NCBI RefSeq assembly: GCF_002836255.1
Contig: NZ_PJAU01000056.1
Span: 122,140-186,139, forward strand
Length of the DNA: 64,000 nt
Source: Colwellia sp. 75C3
GTDB taxonomy: Bacteria; Pseudomonadota; Gammaproteobacteria; Enterobacterales; Alteromonadaceae
Direction: 5' to 3'
Shown here in pieces: positions 1-10,278 of the stretch (its first letter is position 1; the number at the start of each line of letters is the position of its first letter). The translations under genes and the position numbers were made by a program. The notes under the pieces are model-generated. The model had not been told where the DNA came from and made no database searches. It was given only the letters and a program-made list of their open reading frames with translations.

Positions 1-614
1 AACCTCAGTGAAGTAACGGTAAAACGTTCCGTTTGTCGGTAAAGGCCTTTGATTGGCAAAGGAAGTGGCTTTTATTTCGATAAAAAAATTAACTGACGCT
101 ATAAAGAGAAGCGAACAGCTAACAGTTAATGGTTTCAGTGTTTGTTCCGAACCAATGAAGATATTTGTCGATAGACTTAACTTATAACGTTAACTTGTTT
201 TAACGACGTTACTGTTAACTGTGTTTGATAATAATATTTTTTAGTGCTTTTACCGTTCGCAATGAAATATATCTTCACACGTTTAACCTCCCCTGTAACG
301 CCAATAGTTTTGTCAATAAACAACACCATTGTTAACCCCTGATGCTTTTATGACAAATTGAAATGTGCCTTTCACTCCTTGTGGCGCTATTGCTTCCGTC
401 TGGGCAATTAAGTTCATCGTACTCGTTACTGATACATTAGTTGCGTATTTATATGATGAACTACAAGCGCTAACACTGATATTAAAGGCTTCAAATTGAC
501 GACATCCCTGTTTTATATGGCTAACAAAAAGTTTCGACTTCCTTTACGTTATAAAGATAAACTAGTGAAGCTGATAACCAGCTCCACTAGCGTGTACAAA
601 ATGTGTGGAAATAA
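1..614. other. Non-coding left edge with a possible gene remnant
   Basis: No convincing gene is present. On the minus strand a frame is open from about 543 down to a stop at 313-315 (76 sense codons). It contains segments such as GVKGTFQFVIKASGVNNG, which read like protein, but there is no usable start codon or ribosome binding site. It may be the tail of a decayed gene or a chance open frame. The first bases of the window could be the end of a neighbouring gene, but the sequence does not settle this. Confidence 0.3.
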
Positions 615-1319
615 CTAAACAATACTTTCAAGTGTCATTTCTATCATTTCACCAAACTTTAATTGGCGATCTTCTGCAGACATTTTTTCACCTGATTTGA
701 TATGATCACTTACCGTAAGTAAACAAAGTGCTTTTTTTCCTAGTTCAGCAGCTACGCCATAAAGTCCAGCAGCTTCCATTTCTACAGCAAGAATTCCATA
801 TTTTTCAAGTTTTTCAAAGACCTCAAATTCTGGTACATAAAATAAATCAGCCGAAAAAACATTGCCTACTTTAGGTGTTTTTCCTAATCGTTTCGCGGTA
901 GTAACAACTTTTTCCAATAATTCATAATTTGCTATAGCAGCAAAATCGAAATTGTTAAGTCGTTGGCGATTTACGTTAGAGTCTGTGCTTGCTCCCATCG
1001 CAATAACAATATCTTCTAACTGTATATCATCACGAATTGAACCACAGCTACCTACACGAATAATATTCTCAACGCCGTAATCTCGATATAACTCTGTAGC
1101 ATAAATCGACATAGAAGGTATGCCCATGCCCGAGCCCATTACTGAGATACGTTTTCCTTTGTATTCTCCTGTATAGCCAAACATATTTCTAACCGCTGTG
1201 ACTTGCTTTACATTGGTTAGATAGTTTTCAGCGATAAATTGCGCCCGTAAAGGATCGCCAGGCATGATAACTGTTTCGGCAAAATCACCTGCATGAGCGG
1301 ATATATGTGCTGTTGGCAT
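615..1319 (-). CDS. deoD: Purine nucleoside phosphorylase DeoD
   Basis: This enzyme phosphorolyses purine (deoxy)nucleosides to free base plus (deoxy)ribose 1-phosphate in the cytoplasm. The 234 residues match the hexameric bacterial DeoD family in length. The N-terminus [20 protein letters not shown], the phosphate-binding region around [23 protein letters not shown] and the catalytic-Asp motif VSDHI are all present. AGGAC lies just ahead of the ATG. The gene has its own promoter, with a -35 TTGACT, an 18-nt spacer and a -10 TATTAT at 1390-1419. The -35 is embedded in a RutR-like palindrome shared with the nuclease and transketolase genes downstream of it on the map. This suggests co-regulated nucleoside salvage rather than the usual deoCABD operon, since no deoC, deoA or deoB is next to it. 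Confidence 0.96.
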   Translation of the reverse strand: MPTAHISAHAGDFAETVIMPGDPLRAQFIAENYLTNVKQVTAVRNMFGYTGEYKGKRISVMGSGMGIPSMSIYATELYRDYGVENIIRVGSCGSIRDDIQLEDIVIAMGASTDSNVNRQRLNNFDFAAIANYELLEKVVTTAKRLGKTPKVGNVFSADLFYVPEFEVFEKLEKYGILAVEMEAAGLYGVAAELGKKALCLLTVSDHIKSGEKMSAEDRQLKFGEMIEMTLESIV

Positions 1320-1389
1320 AAGAATGTCCTAATCGTTAATATATTATTTAACTACATTTACATAATAGTTAGTTATTTAGTAGAACTAC

Positions 1390-1419
1390 ATAATAGTAAA
1401 TACCTGACCATACAGTCAA
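1390..1419 (-). promoter_or_regulatory. deoD promoter with RutR-like operator
   Basis: The palindrome at 1404-1419 reads CTGACCATACAGTCAA. It matches the E. coli RutR consensus TTGACCANNTGGTCAA at 11 of 14 defined positions. On the minus strand its TTGACT half is the -35 box (1414-1419), followed by an 18-nt spacer and TATTAT (1390-1395). Binding would therefore block RNA polymerase. The consensus is established knowledge; the regulator assignment is inference. Confidence 0.6.
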
Positions 1420-1498
1420 GTTTAATGGTAATAAAAATACTGAGCACGTTATAAAAATAAACTTCAATAGTTCGCAACGTTTTAGCATCTATCAATAA

Positions 1499-1532
1499 AA
1501 AAGGTATTTAATCCTTAAGACTAAATACCTTA
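1499..1532 (-). terminator. Rho-independent terminator of the endonuclease gene
   Basis: An inverted repeat AAGGTATTTA / TAAATACCTT is followed, on the minus strand, by a run of T. It lies about 40 nt after the stop codon of the endonuclease gene. Confidence 0.7.
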
Positions 1533-1571
1533 TTATTATGTGTTTATATCTTTTTATGAACTAACTGTTTA

Positions 1572-3203
1572 TTAGTTCCCCCAAATATTGTCAATATACT
1601 CAGGATGGTCAACAAAAGGGTTACGATTTCCTTGATGGCCAAATGCAGCCTCATTACGATCTATTTCTTTTTGGCTAACGGGATCGTTAGCATGCCAACG
1701 TATCAACATTTCCAATTGCCATAATTCAAACACTTGATTACTACTACCATCTAAAATAGCATCACCATAAACTGAATTATTCTGCCAACTGCTAATAACA
1801 TTTTCATAACGAGTCGCCATATAAAAGTACGCTCGCGCTAAATCACCTTTAAATTCATCAATAGGTTCAAAAACAGTACCGTTATAACCTAGAGTACTCG
1901 TTGATGAGCCTAATTTACTATTATTTGTTGAGGTAAAAGAAGCAGTTGCCACCTCTCCATAGGGGAAACCACTACGTTTTGAGTTGACATAGCCATCGGT
2001 TGCATAAATGTGATGCACATCAGAGTTCATCGGTTCTACTTTGCCACCAAACCAGCTCTTAGGGAAAGTATGCTCTCTATTGTAACACCCACCTTCGCCA
2101 CTATAATTACCACATTGATCGCTTACTTTAGTATAAGTATAATTGTCAGCTGAAACAGGATTTTCAGAATAAATATCTAAAATTGAACCATCTTTTTCAA
2201 AATAAACATCGAGTGAATGATTTTCATAAAATGTCCATAGCGCAGAATAACCTTGACCTGAATGGCCATTGATTAAGTTATGTAATTCTGTTTTTAAAGA
2301 ATAGCCCACTTGAGAAGTTATCGTATCGTAATACGTGCCCGTGTAGGTACCTGAGCCACCTCCTCCACCGCCAGAGTTTCCTAGTGTAAAGCTTTTAGTT
2401 TCAGTACTAGCAAAGCTGCCACCTGAAATTAGCGTTGTACCAGCCAAAGATAAATCATAAGATCCATTGCCAAAATTGCAACAAATCCCATCACCATAGC
2501 TGTCATTAATGGTGAAGGAATAATCGCCATCAGCTAAACAAAAATTTTCATTATAATTGGAAGAATTATCATAACTGCCACCACTGGCCACTTCTTGATT
2601 ACTTGCATTTATTAACGTCCAACTGGTTTCATAACCGTAGTTGTCGGTAGCTAAACTAAACGCAACATCATTACTGCTGCAACTTCCGTCTCCCGTTCCA
2701 TCGTTTGATGCTTGGGTCGGCTGAAAATAATCAACATAAACAATTTCAGTGCCATCAAAGCCCGGCGTATCATAAAAACGCAAACCAACCGCAATGTCTG
2801 TCGTCGCACTTGCAACATAACTATGAGTAACTTGCTGCCATTGATTAATTAAGCTTTCATTAGAGTAGCCTTGGTAACCATCAACATATAAACGCGCTTT
2901 AACACCACCTTCCGTATGATATATCCCTACAGAAAAATCATAACTTTGTCCTGCGACAACACTAACCATTTGCCTGAAGTCAGTTGAACCTTGAGTACCT
3001 GTATTCACTGTAATGGCAGCAGAGCTAGAGCCTTCTTGCGTTAAATTCGCATTTGGATTAATACTTATGCCCGAATCAATTGTAGTCCAGCCCGTAGGTA
3101 ATCCCTCAGACCATGTTTCAAAACTTCCATTAGTAACCTCTGCTGTTGCATAACTACTAACAACACCTAGTATTAAAGCAGCAATATTATTTTTATAATT
3201 CAT
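1572..3203 (-). CDS. Secreted endonuclease I family nuclease with N-terminal accessory domains
   Basis: This is a predicted extracellular nuclease of 543 residues. A signal peptide spans about residues 1-21 (ending SYATA). A jelly-roll, carbohydrate-binding-like module follows (about 24-165, NGSFETW...VYVDYFQP), then a second extracellular domain with the DNYGYETSW and YGDGICCNFGNGSY motifs (about 174-275). A Ser/Gly linker GNSGGGGGGSG leads to an endonuclease I (EndA/NucM-type) domain to the C-terminus. The catalytic-region motifs NREHTFPKSWFGG and MNSDVHHIYATDGYVNSKR are intact. E. coli EndA is only about 235 residues, so the N-terminal half is added, probably for substrate or surface binding. 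Its promoter region carries a RutR-like palindrome. The likely job is breakdown of environmental DNA as a nutrient source; the link to uptake is inference. Confidence 0.9.
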   Translation of the reverse strand: MNYKNNIAALILGVVSSYATAEVTNGSFETWSEGLPTGWTTIDSGISINPNANLTQEGSSSAAITVNTGTQGSTDFRQMVSVVAGQSYDFSVGIYHTEGGVKARLYVDGYQGYSNESLINQWQQVTHSYVASATTDIAVGLRFYDTPGFDGTEIVYVDYFQPTQASNDGTGDGSCSSNDVAFSLATDNYGYETSWTLINASNQEVASGGSYDNSSNYNENFCLADGDYSFTINDSYGDGICCNFGNGSYDLSLAGTTLISGGSFASTETKSFTLGNSGGGGGGSGTYTGTYYDTITSQVGYSLKTELHNLINGHSGQGYSALWTFYENHSLDVYFEKDGSILDIYSENPVSADNYTYTKVSDQCGNYSGEGGCYNREHTFPKSWFGGKVEPMNSDVHHIYATDGYVNSKRSGFPYGEVATASFTSTNNSKLGSSTSTLGYNGTVFEPIDEFKGDLARAYFYMATRYENVISSWQNNSVYGDAILDGSSNQVFELWQLEMLIRWHANDPVSQKEIDRNEAAFGHQGNRNPFVDHPEYIDNIWGN

Positions 3204-3340
3204 TTATTGATCTCACTTTTATTGAATAATGATTACACCTCCTTATGTTCCTCTTGGCCTTGTAGGTTGTCTTATTCATAAATCGAATAAAGTTCATACA
3301 GAGCCAGTACAAAATCAGTACAGGTACAACCTAATTAAAA

Positions 3341-3356
3341 CTGACCACATAGTCAA
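3341..3356 (-). promoter_or_regulatory. RutR-like operator upstream of the endonuclease gene
   Basis: The palindrome CTGACCACATAGTCAA matches 12 of 14 defined positions of the RutR consensus. It lies 138 bp upstream of the nuclease start. Read on the minus strand it supplies a -35-like TTGACT, with a weak -10 (TAGGTT) 17 nt downstream. It is the second of three such sites in 4.2 kb. Confidence 0.55.
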
Positions 3357-3454
3357 CTAGTAAGTAACAAAAAAATAACATATTGCCTATTCGTTTTAAG
3401 CCAAGCGCTGCAAGTTTTAAGTTACAGCGCTAGGCAATAAAACAACGGCTACAT

Positions 3455-5446
3455 TTATAATAATTTAGCCGTATTAACGACATTTTCAACGGTAAAACCA
3501 AAGTACTCTAGTAACACTTTACCCGGTGCAGATTCACCAAATCGGCTGATACCGACAACAGCACCACGTAAACCAACATATTTCCGCCAAAAATCAGCAT
3601 GGCCCGTTTCAATGGCTATACGTTTAGTGACTATTGATGGTAAAACGTCTTCTTTATAATCATCACTCTGAGCATCAAATACAGTGGTTGATGGCATAGA
3701 AACTACCCTGACTTTTTGTCCTTGTGCCGAGAGTACTTTGGCAGAGTCTAAGGCCAACTGCACTTCAGAGCCCGTGGCAATTAAGATCAACTCAGGTGTA
3801 CCTTCACAGGTCGTCAGTATATAAGCTCCATTTTCAATGTTAGCCACTTGTACTTGGTTTCGGCTTATTGCTGATAAATTTTGACGAGAAAAAATTAATG
3901 CACTAGGTGCCTGTCTATTTTTTACTGCCATTTTCCAAGAAACTGCAGACTCTGTCGCATCACAAGGGCGCCATGTGGTGAGATTAGGCGTGGTGCGTAA
4001 GTTGGTTAGTTGCTCGATTGGTTGATGTGTTGGTCCGTCTTCTCCCTGCCCAATTGAGTCATGGGTATAAACAAAAATATTTTGAATGCCCATCAATGCT
4101 GACATACGCACAGCATTTCGTGCATATTCCATGAACATCATGAAGGTAGCGCCATAGTTGATAAAACCACCATGTAAAGAAATACCGTTCATTATGCCGC
4201 TCATACCAAATTCACGGACACCATAATAAATATAATTACCTGCCGCATCCGTTTCTATACCCTTGGCATCAGGCCACAACGTCAAGTTTGAGCCAGCAAG
4301 GTCTGCCGATCCCCCGAGTATTTCGGGTAAAATTGCTGCAAACTGTGTAATGGTGTTTTGTGACGCTTTACGGCTAGCTATATTTTCGCCCTTACTTTGG
4401 CACAACGCTATATAGTCATTAGCTTTTTTATCAAAGTCGTTCGGTAGATCTCTTTCAATAACCCTGCGCTTAAACTCCTCAGCTAACTCTGGATGCTCGG
4501 CACTATACGCTAAAAAGTTTGTTGACCAGCTAAGGCTATTGTTATGCCCTTGTTTTTTATGATCCCACTGAGCATAAATATCTTCAGGGATGGCAAAGCG
4601 CGTTTCATCGGGCCATTCTAAAAACTTACGGGTTGCAGAGATTTCATCATCACCTAAAGGAGCGCCATGGCAATCATGCGAGCCTGATTTATTAGGAGAG
4701 CCAAAACCAATCACCGTTTTACAACAAATCATCGTTGGCTTATCAGTAACCGCTTTAGCTTGCTCTATAGCATTATGTATTGCCATAGCATCATGACCAT
4801 CCACACAAAGTACATGCCAGCCATATGCAGCAAAGCGTTCAGGGGTATTATCGGTGAACCAGCCTTTAACCTCACCATCAATAGAAATACCATTATCATC
4901 CCAAAAGGTAATTAACTTCCCTAACTTTAACGTACCCGCTAAAGAACAAACTTCATGAGAAATACCTTCCATCAAACAGCCATCACCTAAAAAGCAGTAG
5001 GTAAAATGATCAACAATATTATGCCCTTCTCGGTTAAATTGTGCAGCGAGTGTTTTCTCGGCTATTGCCATGCCGACGGCATTAGAAATACCAGCGCCTA
5101 ATGGCCCCGTTGTCGTTTCAACGCCAGGGGTATAGCCATATTCTGGGTGCCCTGGTGTTTTAGAGTGCAACTGTCTAAAGTTCTTTAAATCATTTATCGA
5201 GAGGTCATAACCTGAAAGGTGTAATAAAGAATAAATCAGCATAGAACCATGACCATTCGAGAGAACAAAACGGTCACGATCACACCAATCGGGATTGTTT
5301 GGATCATGCTTTAAAAAATCTCGCCACAGCACTTCGGCAATATCGGCCATACCCATTGGGGCTCCTGGATGACCAGATTTTGCTTTTTGAATGGCATCCA
5401 TAGTTAATATTCTTATAGCATTTGCTCGTTTTTTACGTGACAACAT
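3455..5446 (-). CDS. tkt: Transketolase
   Basis: This thiamine-diphosphate enzyme of the non-oxidative pentose phosphate pathway is 663 residues long, the full family length. Visible signatures are [18 protein letters not shown], the GPLGAG loop, the thiamine-binding GDGCLMEG...[10 protein letters not shown] segment, and the pyrimidine-domain motif [20 protein letters not shown]. The start has an AGGGA ribosome binding site. The gene stands alone rather than with gapB/epd and pgk as in many gammaproteobacteria. It shares a 311-bp intergenic region with the divergent TonB receptor. A RutR-like palindrome 65 bp upstream suggests it is induced with the nuclease and deoD, where it could feed pentose phosphate from nucleosides into glycolysis. 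Confidence 0.97.
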   Translation of the reverse strand: MLSRKKRANAIRILTMDAIQKAKSGHPGAPMGMADIAEVLWRDFLKHDPNNPDWCDRDRFVLSNGHGSMLIYSLLHLSGYDLSINDLKNFRQLHSKTPGHPEYGYTPGVETTTGPLGAGISNAVGMAIAEKTLAAQFNREGHNIVDHFTYCFLGDGCLMEGISHEVCSLAGTLKLGKLITFWDDNGISIDGEVKGWFTDNTPERFAAYGWHVLCVDGHDAMAIHNAIEQAKAVTDKPTMICCKTVIGFGSPNKSGSHDCHGAPLGDDEISATRKFLEWPDETRFAIPEDIYAQWDHKKQGHNNSLSWSTNFLAYSAEHPELAEEFKRRVIERDLPNDFDKKANDYIALCQSKGENIASRKASQNTITQFAAILPEILGGSADLAGSNLTLWPDAKGIETDAAGNYIYYGVREFGMSGIMNGISLHGGFINYGATFMMFMEYARNAVRMSALMGIQNIFVYTHDSIGQGEDGPTHQPIEQLTNLRTTPNLTTWRPCDATESAVSWKMAVKNRQAPSALIFSRQNLSAISRNQVQVANIENGAYILTTCEGTPELILIATGSEVQLALDSAKVLSAQGQKVRVVSMPSTTVFDAQSDDYKEDVLPSIVTKRIAIETGHADFWRKYVGLRGAVVGISRFGESAPGKVLLEYFGFTVENVVNTAKLL

Positions 5447-5757
5447 TTTTATCCCTACTTAACGATATTTTATAAATTAAATTATTTTCTATTATTAAAA
5501 TAATACTTTCCTGTCCACTTGGTCAAGAAAAACTTGACACTCGTGTTTAGAAAGTAGAGTCTAGTAATGCCTCTATACAAGACCAATGGTGCTCGGTATT
5601 AAAGACATATTATTAAATATGGCTTAAGAGCAAAAAAAACTATTTTAAACATTGATAACTTTTAGAGATTAACGAACTAACTTAATGTTTATTTTTCAAG
5701 GCCGAATATTAAAAATTACGTTAGTTCCTTTTACAACATTATGGGAATAAATCGAAG
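5447..5757. promoter_or_regulatory. Divergent tkt / TonB-receptor intergenic region with RutR-like operator
   Basis: This region holds the palindrome CTGTCCACTTGGTCAA at 5511-5526, which matches 12 of 14 defined positions of the RutR consensus. On the minus strand TTGACC serves as the -35 of tkt, with TATTAT or TATTTT -10 candidates 15-18 nt downstream. The site is 65 bp from the tkt start and 232 bp from the receptor start, so it could serve both. No separate strong promoter for the receptor was recognised. Confidence 0.5.
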
Positions 5758-8700
5758 ATGAACAAACCAAAATTGTCCAAAATAGCGAGTGCGATTGTCA
5801 TCGCTGTTGGCTTATCAACATCAGCAATGGCTGCCGATACCTCATCCGCCATGCGTGGTAAAATCCTCAGCCCTACTGGAGAAGCTGCCTCTAACGTAAA
5901 AATCACTGTCATTCATGAGCCATCAAAAACAAGCCGTGAGTTTACAACAAATGACGCGGGTAATTTTAGTGCTAAAGGCCTACGTGTAGGCGGCCCTTAT
6001 ACGGTAATTATCGATTCAGACACTTATAGCGATACAACCTTAGATAATATATTTCTAAATTTAGGTAATACCCACCGTATTAGTGAGCAACTTCAAGTAA
6101 ATAATGTAGAACGCATACAAGTGACAGGCTCAAGATTGTTGCAAACTGCAGGTGGTTCAAATAGTGTTTTTGGTGCAGACTTGATTAATAATGCGCCAAG
6201 CTTTAACCGTGATATTAAAGATATTGCACGCTTAAATCCGCTTGCTAGCATAAATGGTAGTGGCCAATTAACGCTTGCCGGTGCTAACCCTCGCTCAAAC
6301 AGCTTAACGGTTGACGGCATCGGGCAAAATGATGATTTTGGTTTACAGTTCGGTGGCTACCCAACTTCGCAGCCTCCTGTTTCATTAGATGCCATCGAAC
6401 AAATTTCTGTTGATGTATCACCATTCTCGGCCAAAAAAGGTAATTTTGGTGGCGGCCTTATTAATGCGGTAACTAAATCAGGAACGAATGAATTTAAATT
6501 TTCAGGCTTTGCCGAAACATCTACACCTGATATGGCTGGTGATGTTCAAGACATCCAAACAATTACTAATGAATACGGAGATGATGTCCTTGATGATAAG
6601 GAGCATAAAACCTTTGAGACACGTTATGTTGCACCGATAAAATCCGAATCTCGTTTTGGTTTTAACGTCGGTGGCCCTATCATTGAAGATGAATTGTTTT
6701 TCTTTGTTAACTATAGCCATTGGGCTAGTGAGCTAGCGCTCGATTATGGTTTTGCCGGCAGCGACGCGACGCACGAATATGATATTACTCAAGAACAGTT
6801 TGATGAATTTAACACTATTTTGGGTGATGTTTACGGCCTGACCGATTCTTTAGGTGGTGATCCAGAAAGCAGTAATCAAACTTTATTAGCTAAGTTAAGT
6901 TGGAACATCAATGATAATCACCGACTAGATTTCACTTACCAATGGCAAGACGACCAAGCTGAAAAGAACTTTGGCACCGGTGGCGATAGAGTAAAATTAG
7001 CATCAGGCCGTTATAACTCCGTTAGTAAATTAAATAATTTTTCTACTAAAATCTATTCAGATTGGAGTGATGATTTTAGTACTGAAGTAGGTTTAAGCTA
7101 TAAAGATACGACTAATAATAGCGATACCAACAGCGATATTGGTCAAGTCACGGCAATTACTAAATACAAAGGTCCAGAATTTATCTTTGGACAAGAGCAA
7201 AAACGCCACGCGAATGAATCAGCAACCAAAAACTTAACGTTATCGTTAGATGCTACTTATTTAATGGAAGAACATGAGATTAATTTTGGTCTTCAATATG
7301 AAAATTTAAATTTATATAATTTATTTGCTGAACATTCACTTGGCTCGTGGGAATTTGATAGTATTGACGCATTTGAGGCAAGAGAAATAAAAGGATATAG
7401 TGAGTTTACTTATGCAAATGCTTATACGGGAGATAGCAAAGACCTCGCTTATGATATAACACGTAGCCGATTATCATTATATGTTGAAGATGTTTTCTAT
7501 TTAACTGATGATATTACTGTCACCGCGGGTGTTCGTTATGAGCGACTCGGATCGAGTGACAAACCTACACTCAATTCCGCTTTTGAAGAAACTTACGGTC
7601 ACACTAACCAAGAAAACCTTGACGGTTTAGATATCATTTTACCTCGTTTAAATATTGAATGGGTTGCCTCACAATCTCTAACACTAGAGGCTGGTGTTGG
7701 TCGCTTCCAAGGTGGTATTCCAAATGTTTTCTATAATAACCCATTCCAATATGATGGTATTACACTTGTAAACGCATCAAGTACGGTTATTGAAGATTAT
7801 TACGGTGATAACAACCTTGTTGATCCTAGCTTTGGCGTGCCTACTGAAATAACTGATTCTTTAGTAAAAGGTACCGGTAGCACAAACTATACAGACCCTA
7901 ATTTTAAATTACCTTCTAGCTGGCGTTCTCGTATTGCTGCTAATTACACTTTTGATATCCCAAGCCTAGGCAATGGTTATAATTGGTCAACCGAATTAAT
8001 GCACCAAGTTAAAGAAAACGATGCAGTTTGGAAAAATACTGCGATGATAAACCCAACAACTGCTGCTGATGGCGAACGTCTCATTTATGAAAACCTTTAC
8101 CCTGGTGGTAAATACGCTAATTATGATATTCAAATGACCAATGCATCCGAAAATGCGAGTTCAATTATCATTTCAACAGCACTTGCCAAACAATGGGATA
8201 ATGGCATAAGCATGACAATGTCTTATGCACATCAAGATGTTACTGAAAATCATGTAGGTAGCGCGTCAGTCGCTAAAAGTAACTATAAGCATAATACTGT
8301 TAAGAGCAGAAACAAAGATTTTGCTGCTCGCGGTGGTTACGAAGTTGAACATAGCTTCAAGTTTAACTTTAACTATGTTGTGCAAATTTTCGAAGGATAT
8401 AATACTAATCTTAACGTATTCTTTGAACGTCGCTCAGGTCGTCCATTTAGCTGGACTATGGGCATGTATAAAGATGATGATTTAGGTGATACAGGTGACT
8501 TTTACAGTAATTCAGCATATTTAGCCTATATTCCAACAGGTGCTGATGACGTAAATGTTAATTGGGATGAGTCTGGTATATCTTGGGATGAGCTAGAAGG
8601 GTTTTTAAACCAAGCTGGTATCAGCGAACGTGGCGAAATACTTGATCGTAATACTGCGACTCAACCTTGGGTAACAACGATGGACTTAAGTATTAAACAA

Positions 8701-8964
8701 GAATTTGCTGGTATCTCTGCGGATCATAAAGGTGAAATATTCTTCATGATTGATAATTTTGCTAACCTTTTGAATGATGATTGGGGTGTTGAAAAATCAA
8801 TGCAGTATAGTAGTAAAGCGATTTATGATTTTGGCGGACTTGATGACAATGGCAAGTATAAACTTGATAAAGTTTACGGTGGTGCGGATACTCGTAACCA
8901 TACTGGCACTAACCTAAGTTCTTCCGGCTGGCAAATGAAGGTAGGTGTAAACTACCGTTTCTAG
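5758..8964 (+). CDS. Oar-like TonB-dependent outer-membrane receptor
   Basis: This 1068-residue protein belongs to the Oar-like branch of TonB-dependent receptors. It has a signal peptide (1-25, ending SAMA), a carboxypeptidase-regulatory-like beta-sandwich (about 28-115, MRGKILSPTGEAASNVKITV), a plug domain (about 118-245, with LTVDGIGQNDDFG and FGGGLINAVTKSGTNEF) and a long C-terminal barrel that ends in aromatic F (GVNYRF). Oar-like receptors are large and often import bulky ligands such as peptides or oligomers. The substrate cannot be read from sequence. Its position beside a nuclease, DeoD, transketolase and a RutR-like regulator suggests nucleic-acid fragments or nucleosides. A strong terminator follows at 9012-9046. 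Confidence 0.9.
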   Translation: MNKPKLSKIASAIVIAVGLSTSAMAADTSSAMRGKILSPTGEAASNVKITVIHEPSKTSREFTTNDAGNFSAKGLRVGGPYTVIIDSDTYSDTTLDNIFLNLGNTHRISEQLQVNNVERIQVTGSRLLQTAGGSNSVFGADLINNAPSFNRDIKDIARLNPLASINGSGQLTLAGANPRSNSLTVDGIGQNDDFGLQFGGYPTSQPPVSLDAIEQISVDVSPFSAKKGNFGGGLINAVTKSGTNEFKFSGFAETSTPDMAGDVQDIQTITNEYGDDVLDDKEHKTFETRYVAPIKSESRFGFNVGGPIIEDELFFFVNYSHWASELALDYGFAGSDATHEYDITQEQFDEFNTILGDVYGLTDSLGGDPESSNQTLLAKLSWNINDNHRLDFTYQWQDDQAEKNFGTGGDRVKLASGRYNSVSKLNNFSTKIYSDWSDDFSTEVGLSYKDTTNNSDTNSDIGQVTAITKYKGPEFIFGQEQKRHANESATKNLTLSLDATYLMEEHEINFGLQYENLNLYNLFAEHSLGSWEFDSIDAFEAREIKGYSEFTYANAYTGDSKDLAYDITRSRLSLYVEDVFYLTDDITVTAGVRYERLGSSDKPTLNSAFEETYGHTNQENLDGLDIILPRLNIEWVASQSLTLEAGVGRFQGGIPNVFYNNPFQYDGITLVNASSTVIEDYYGDNNLVDPSFGVPTEITDSLVKGTGSTNYTDPNFKLPSSWRSRIAANYTFDIPSLGNGYNWSTELMHQVKENDAVWKNTAMINPTTAADGERLIYENLYPGGKYANYDIQMTNASENASSIIISTALAKQWDNGISMTMSYAHQDVTENHVGSASVAKSNYKHNTVKSRNKDFAARGGYEVEHSFKFNFNYVVQIFEGYNTNLNVFFERRSGRPFSWTMGMYKDDDLGDTGDFYSNSAYLAYIPTGADDVNVNWDESGISWDELEGFLNQAGISERGEILDRNTATQPWVTTMDLSIKQEFAGISADHKGEIFFMIDNFANLLNDDWGVEKSMQYSSKAIYDFGGLDDNGKYKLDKVYGGADTRNHTGTNLSSSGWQMKVGVNYRF

Positions 8965-9011
8965 CAGGTATGAATAAAACTGTTTAATGACAGTTTACTA
9001 TAGAATATGTG

Positions 9012-9046
9012 AACGGTTTTGAAGTCATTCAAAACCGTTTTTTTAT
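9012..9046 (+). terminator. Terminator of the TonB-receptor gene
   Basis: A near-perfect stem AACGGTTTTGAA / TTCAAAACCGTT with a 4-nt loop is followed by a T run, about 48 nt after the receptor stop codon. Confidence 0.85.
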
Positions 9047-9112
9047 TTATTAAGTGGCATATATATCAGGTAACATCCACGAAATTATTGAAGCTCAGCT
9101 CACCACCGATTA

Positions 9113-9745
9113 TTAAATTAAACCACAACCTCGTAAAATCATGTTAGATAGAAAAGTAATAACTTGTTCAATATCATCCTCTTCAAAATCTGCTTTATTC
9201 ATTACGGTCAAAATCTGAGTATCAAAATCTGCATAATGCTGGGTAGCAGACCAAATAAGAAAGATGAGATGTATTGGGTCAACGTTGGCCATTTCACCAT
9301 TATCTATCCATTGTTGAAATAACTTAGCTTTTTCTCTTACCCATTGACGTTGGTATGTACGAGCATAATCCTTTAAATGCGGAGCGCCTTGGATAATTTC
9401 TATGGCATATATTTTTGATGCTTCAGGCTCCTTGAATGACATCCTCACTTTGGCCGCAATAAATTTTTCTATAGCAACTTTCGGGCCTTGATTAGGCTCA
9501 ATATCACCGATACCTTGGTCCCACATTTCTAGTGTATCTTCAAGAACGGCGTGATATATATTCTCTTTATTTTTGAAATAATAGAGAATGTTTGCTTTGG
9601 GTAGTTCAGCCCTATCAGCAATAGATTGTACCGTTGCCCCTCTATAGCCTTGTAGAACAAACTCTGTCCTAGCTGCCATGAGAATTTTAACTCGGCTTTT
9701 TTCTCGAATACTACCCGTTTTTTTTGTTTGATTAGCGCTAGTCAT
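9113..9745 (-). CDS. TetR-family regulator of the RutR type
   Basis: This 210-residue repressor has an N-terminal TetR helix-turn-helix (about 18-64, GYRGATVQSIADRAELPKAN then ILYYFKNKENIYHAVL) and a ligand-binding C-terminal domain. Long stretches resemble E. coli RutR: the recognition-helix region (KANILYYF against KTNLLYYF), EIIQGAPHLKD (EMLAGAPLLMD) and DPIHLIFLIWSATQHYADF (DPQHLIFMIWASTQHYADF). RutR senses uracil/thymine and binds TTGACCANNTGGTCAA. Three near-matches to that palindrome lie 4-8 kb away, ahead of tkt, the nuclease and deoD. No rut (pyrimidine degradation) operon is adjacent. The conserved recognition helix makes it the best candidate regulator for those sites; ligand and targets are inferred. 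Confidence 0.88.
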   Translation of the reverse strand: MTSANQTKKTGSIREKSRVKILMAARTEFVLQGYRGATVQSIADRAELPKANILYYFKNKENIYHAVLEDTLEMWDQGIGDIEPNQGPKVAIEKFIAAKVRMSFKEPEASKIYAIEIIQGAPHLKDYARTYQRQWVREKAKLFQQWIDNGEMANVDPIHLIFLIWSATQHYADFDTQILTVMNKADFEEDDIEQVITFLSNMILRGCGLI

Positions 9746-10278
9746 GCTTTAGGCTCGGTGTTCGTTAATATTGACATGCGACCTTCACGAGGTACCGGTA
9801 AAGTCACACATGTATTGAAATATAGTAAGCTAATTTCTTAGTCTGTATAGTCTGGTTAGATAGCGATATACTTTATGATGAGATAGCTAAAACCCTCGAC
9901 TCATAAATTATATTTATAAAATATTCACTCAATTTTAAACTGATCTTATATAGCAATATTTATGCTGTTAATAAATACGGTTAATTTACCTGGTAAAAGT
10001 GGATGATATTCCTAAACCAACCAAATGGATAGTTTTTTAATATTTCAAATTGTTCATTTTGTAACTTTATTATAGAGAGGGAAATCAATAATTCCCTTCA
10101 TTAACTACAGCTATGACACTTCCTACTTAAGTCACTATTATATATACATATAATAAACAAGAACATCAAACACCCTCTTCTCTTTACTTGGCTATTTGAG
10201 TAGCTATGTAAATATTTAAATATTACACTATAGCTACTTAAATTTAACTATAGAATAAAACAGAGCAAATGGTCAGGT
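9746..10278. other. Intergenic region without a recognised gene
   Basis: This is about 530 bp of AT-rich sequence upstream of the TetR gene. No gene or convincing promoter was found. A RutR-like site with one degenerate arm, CTGACCATTTGCTCTG on the minus strand, lies at 10261-10276. Another weak partial match lies near 9845-9862. Confidence 0.4.
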
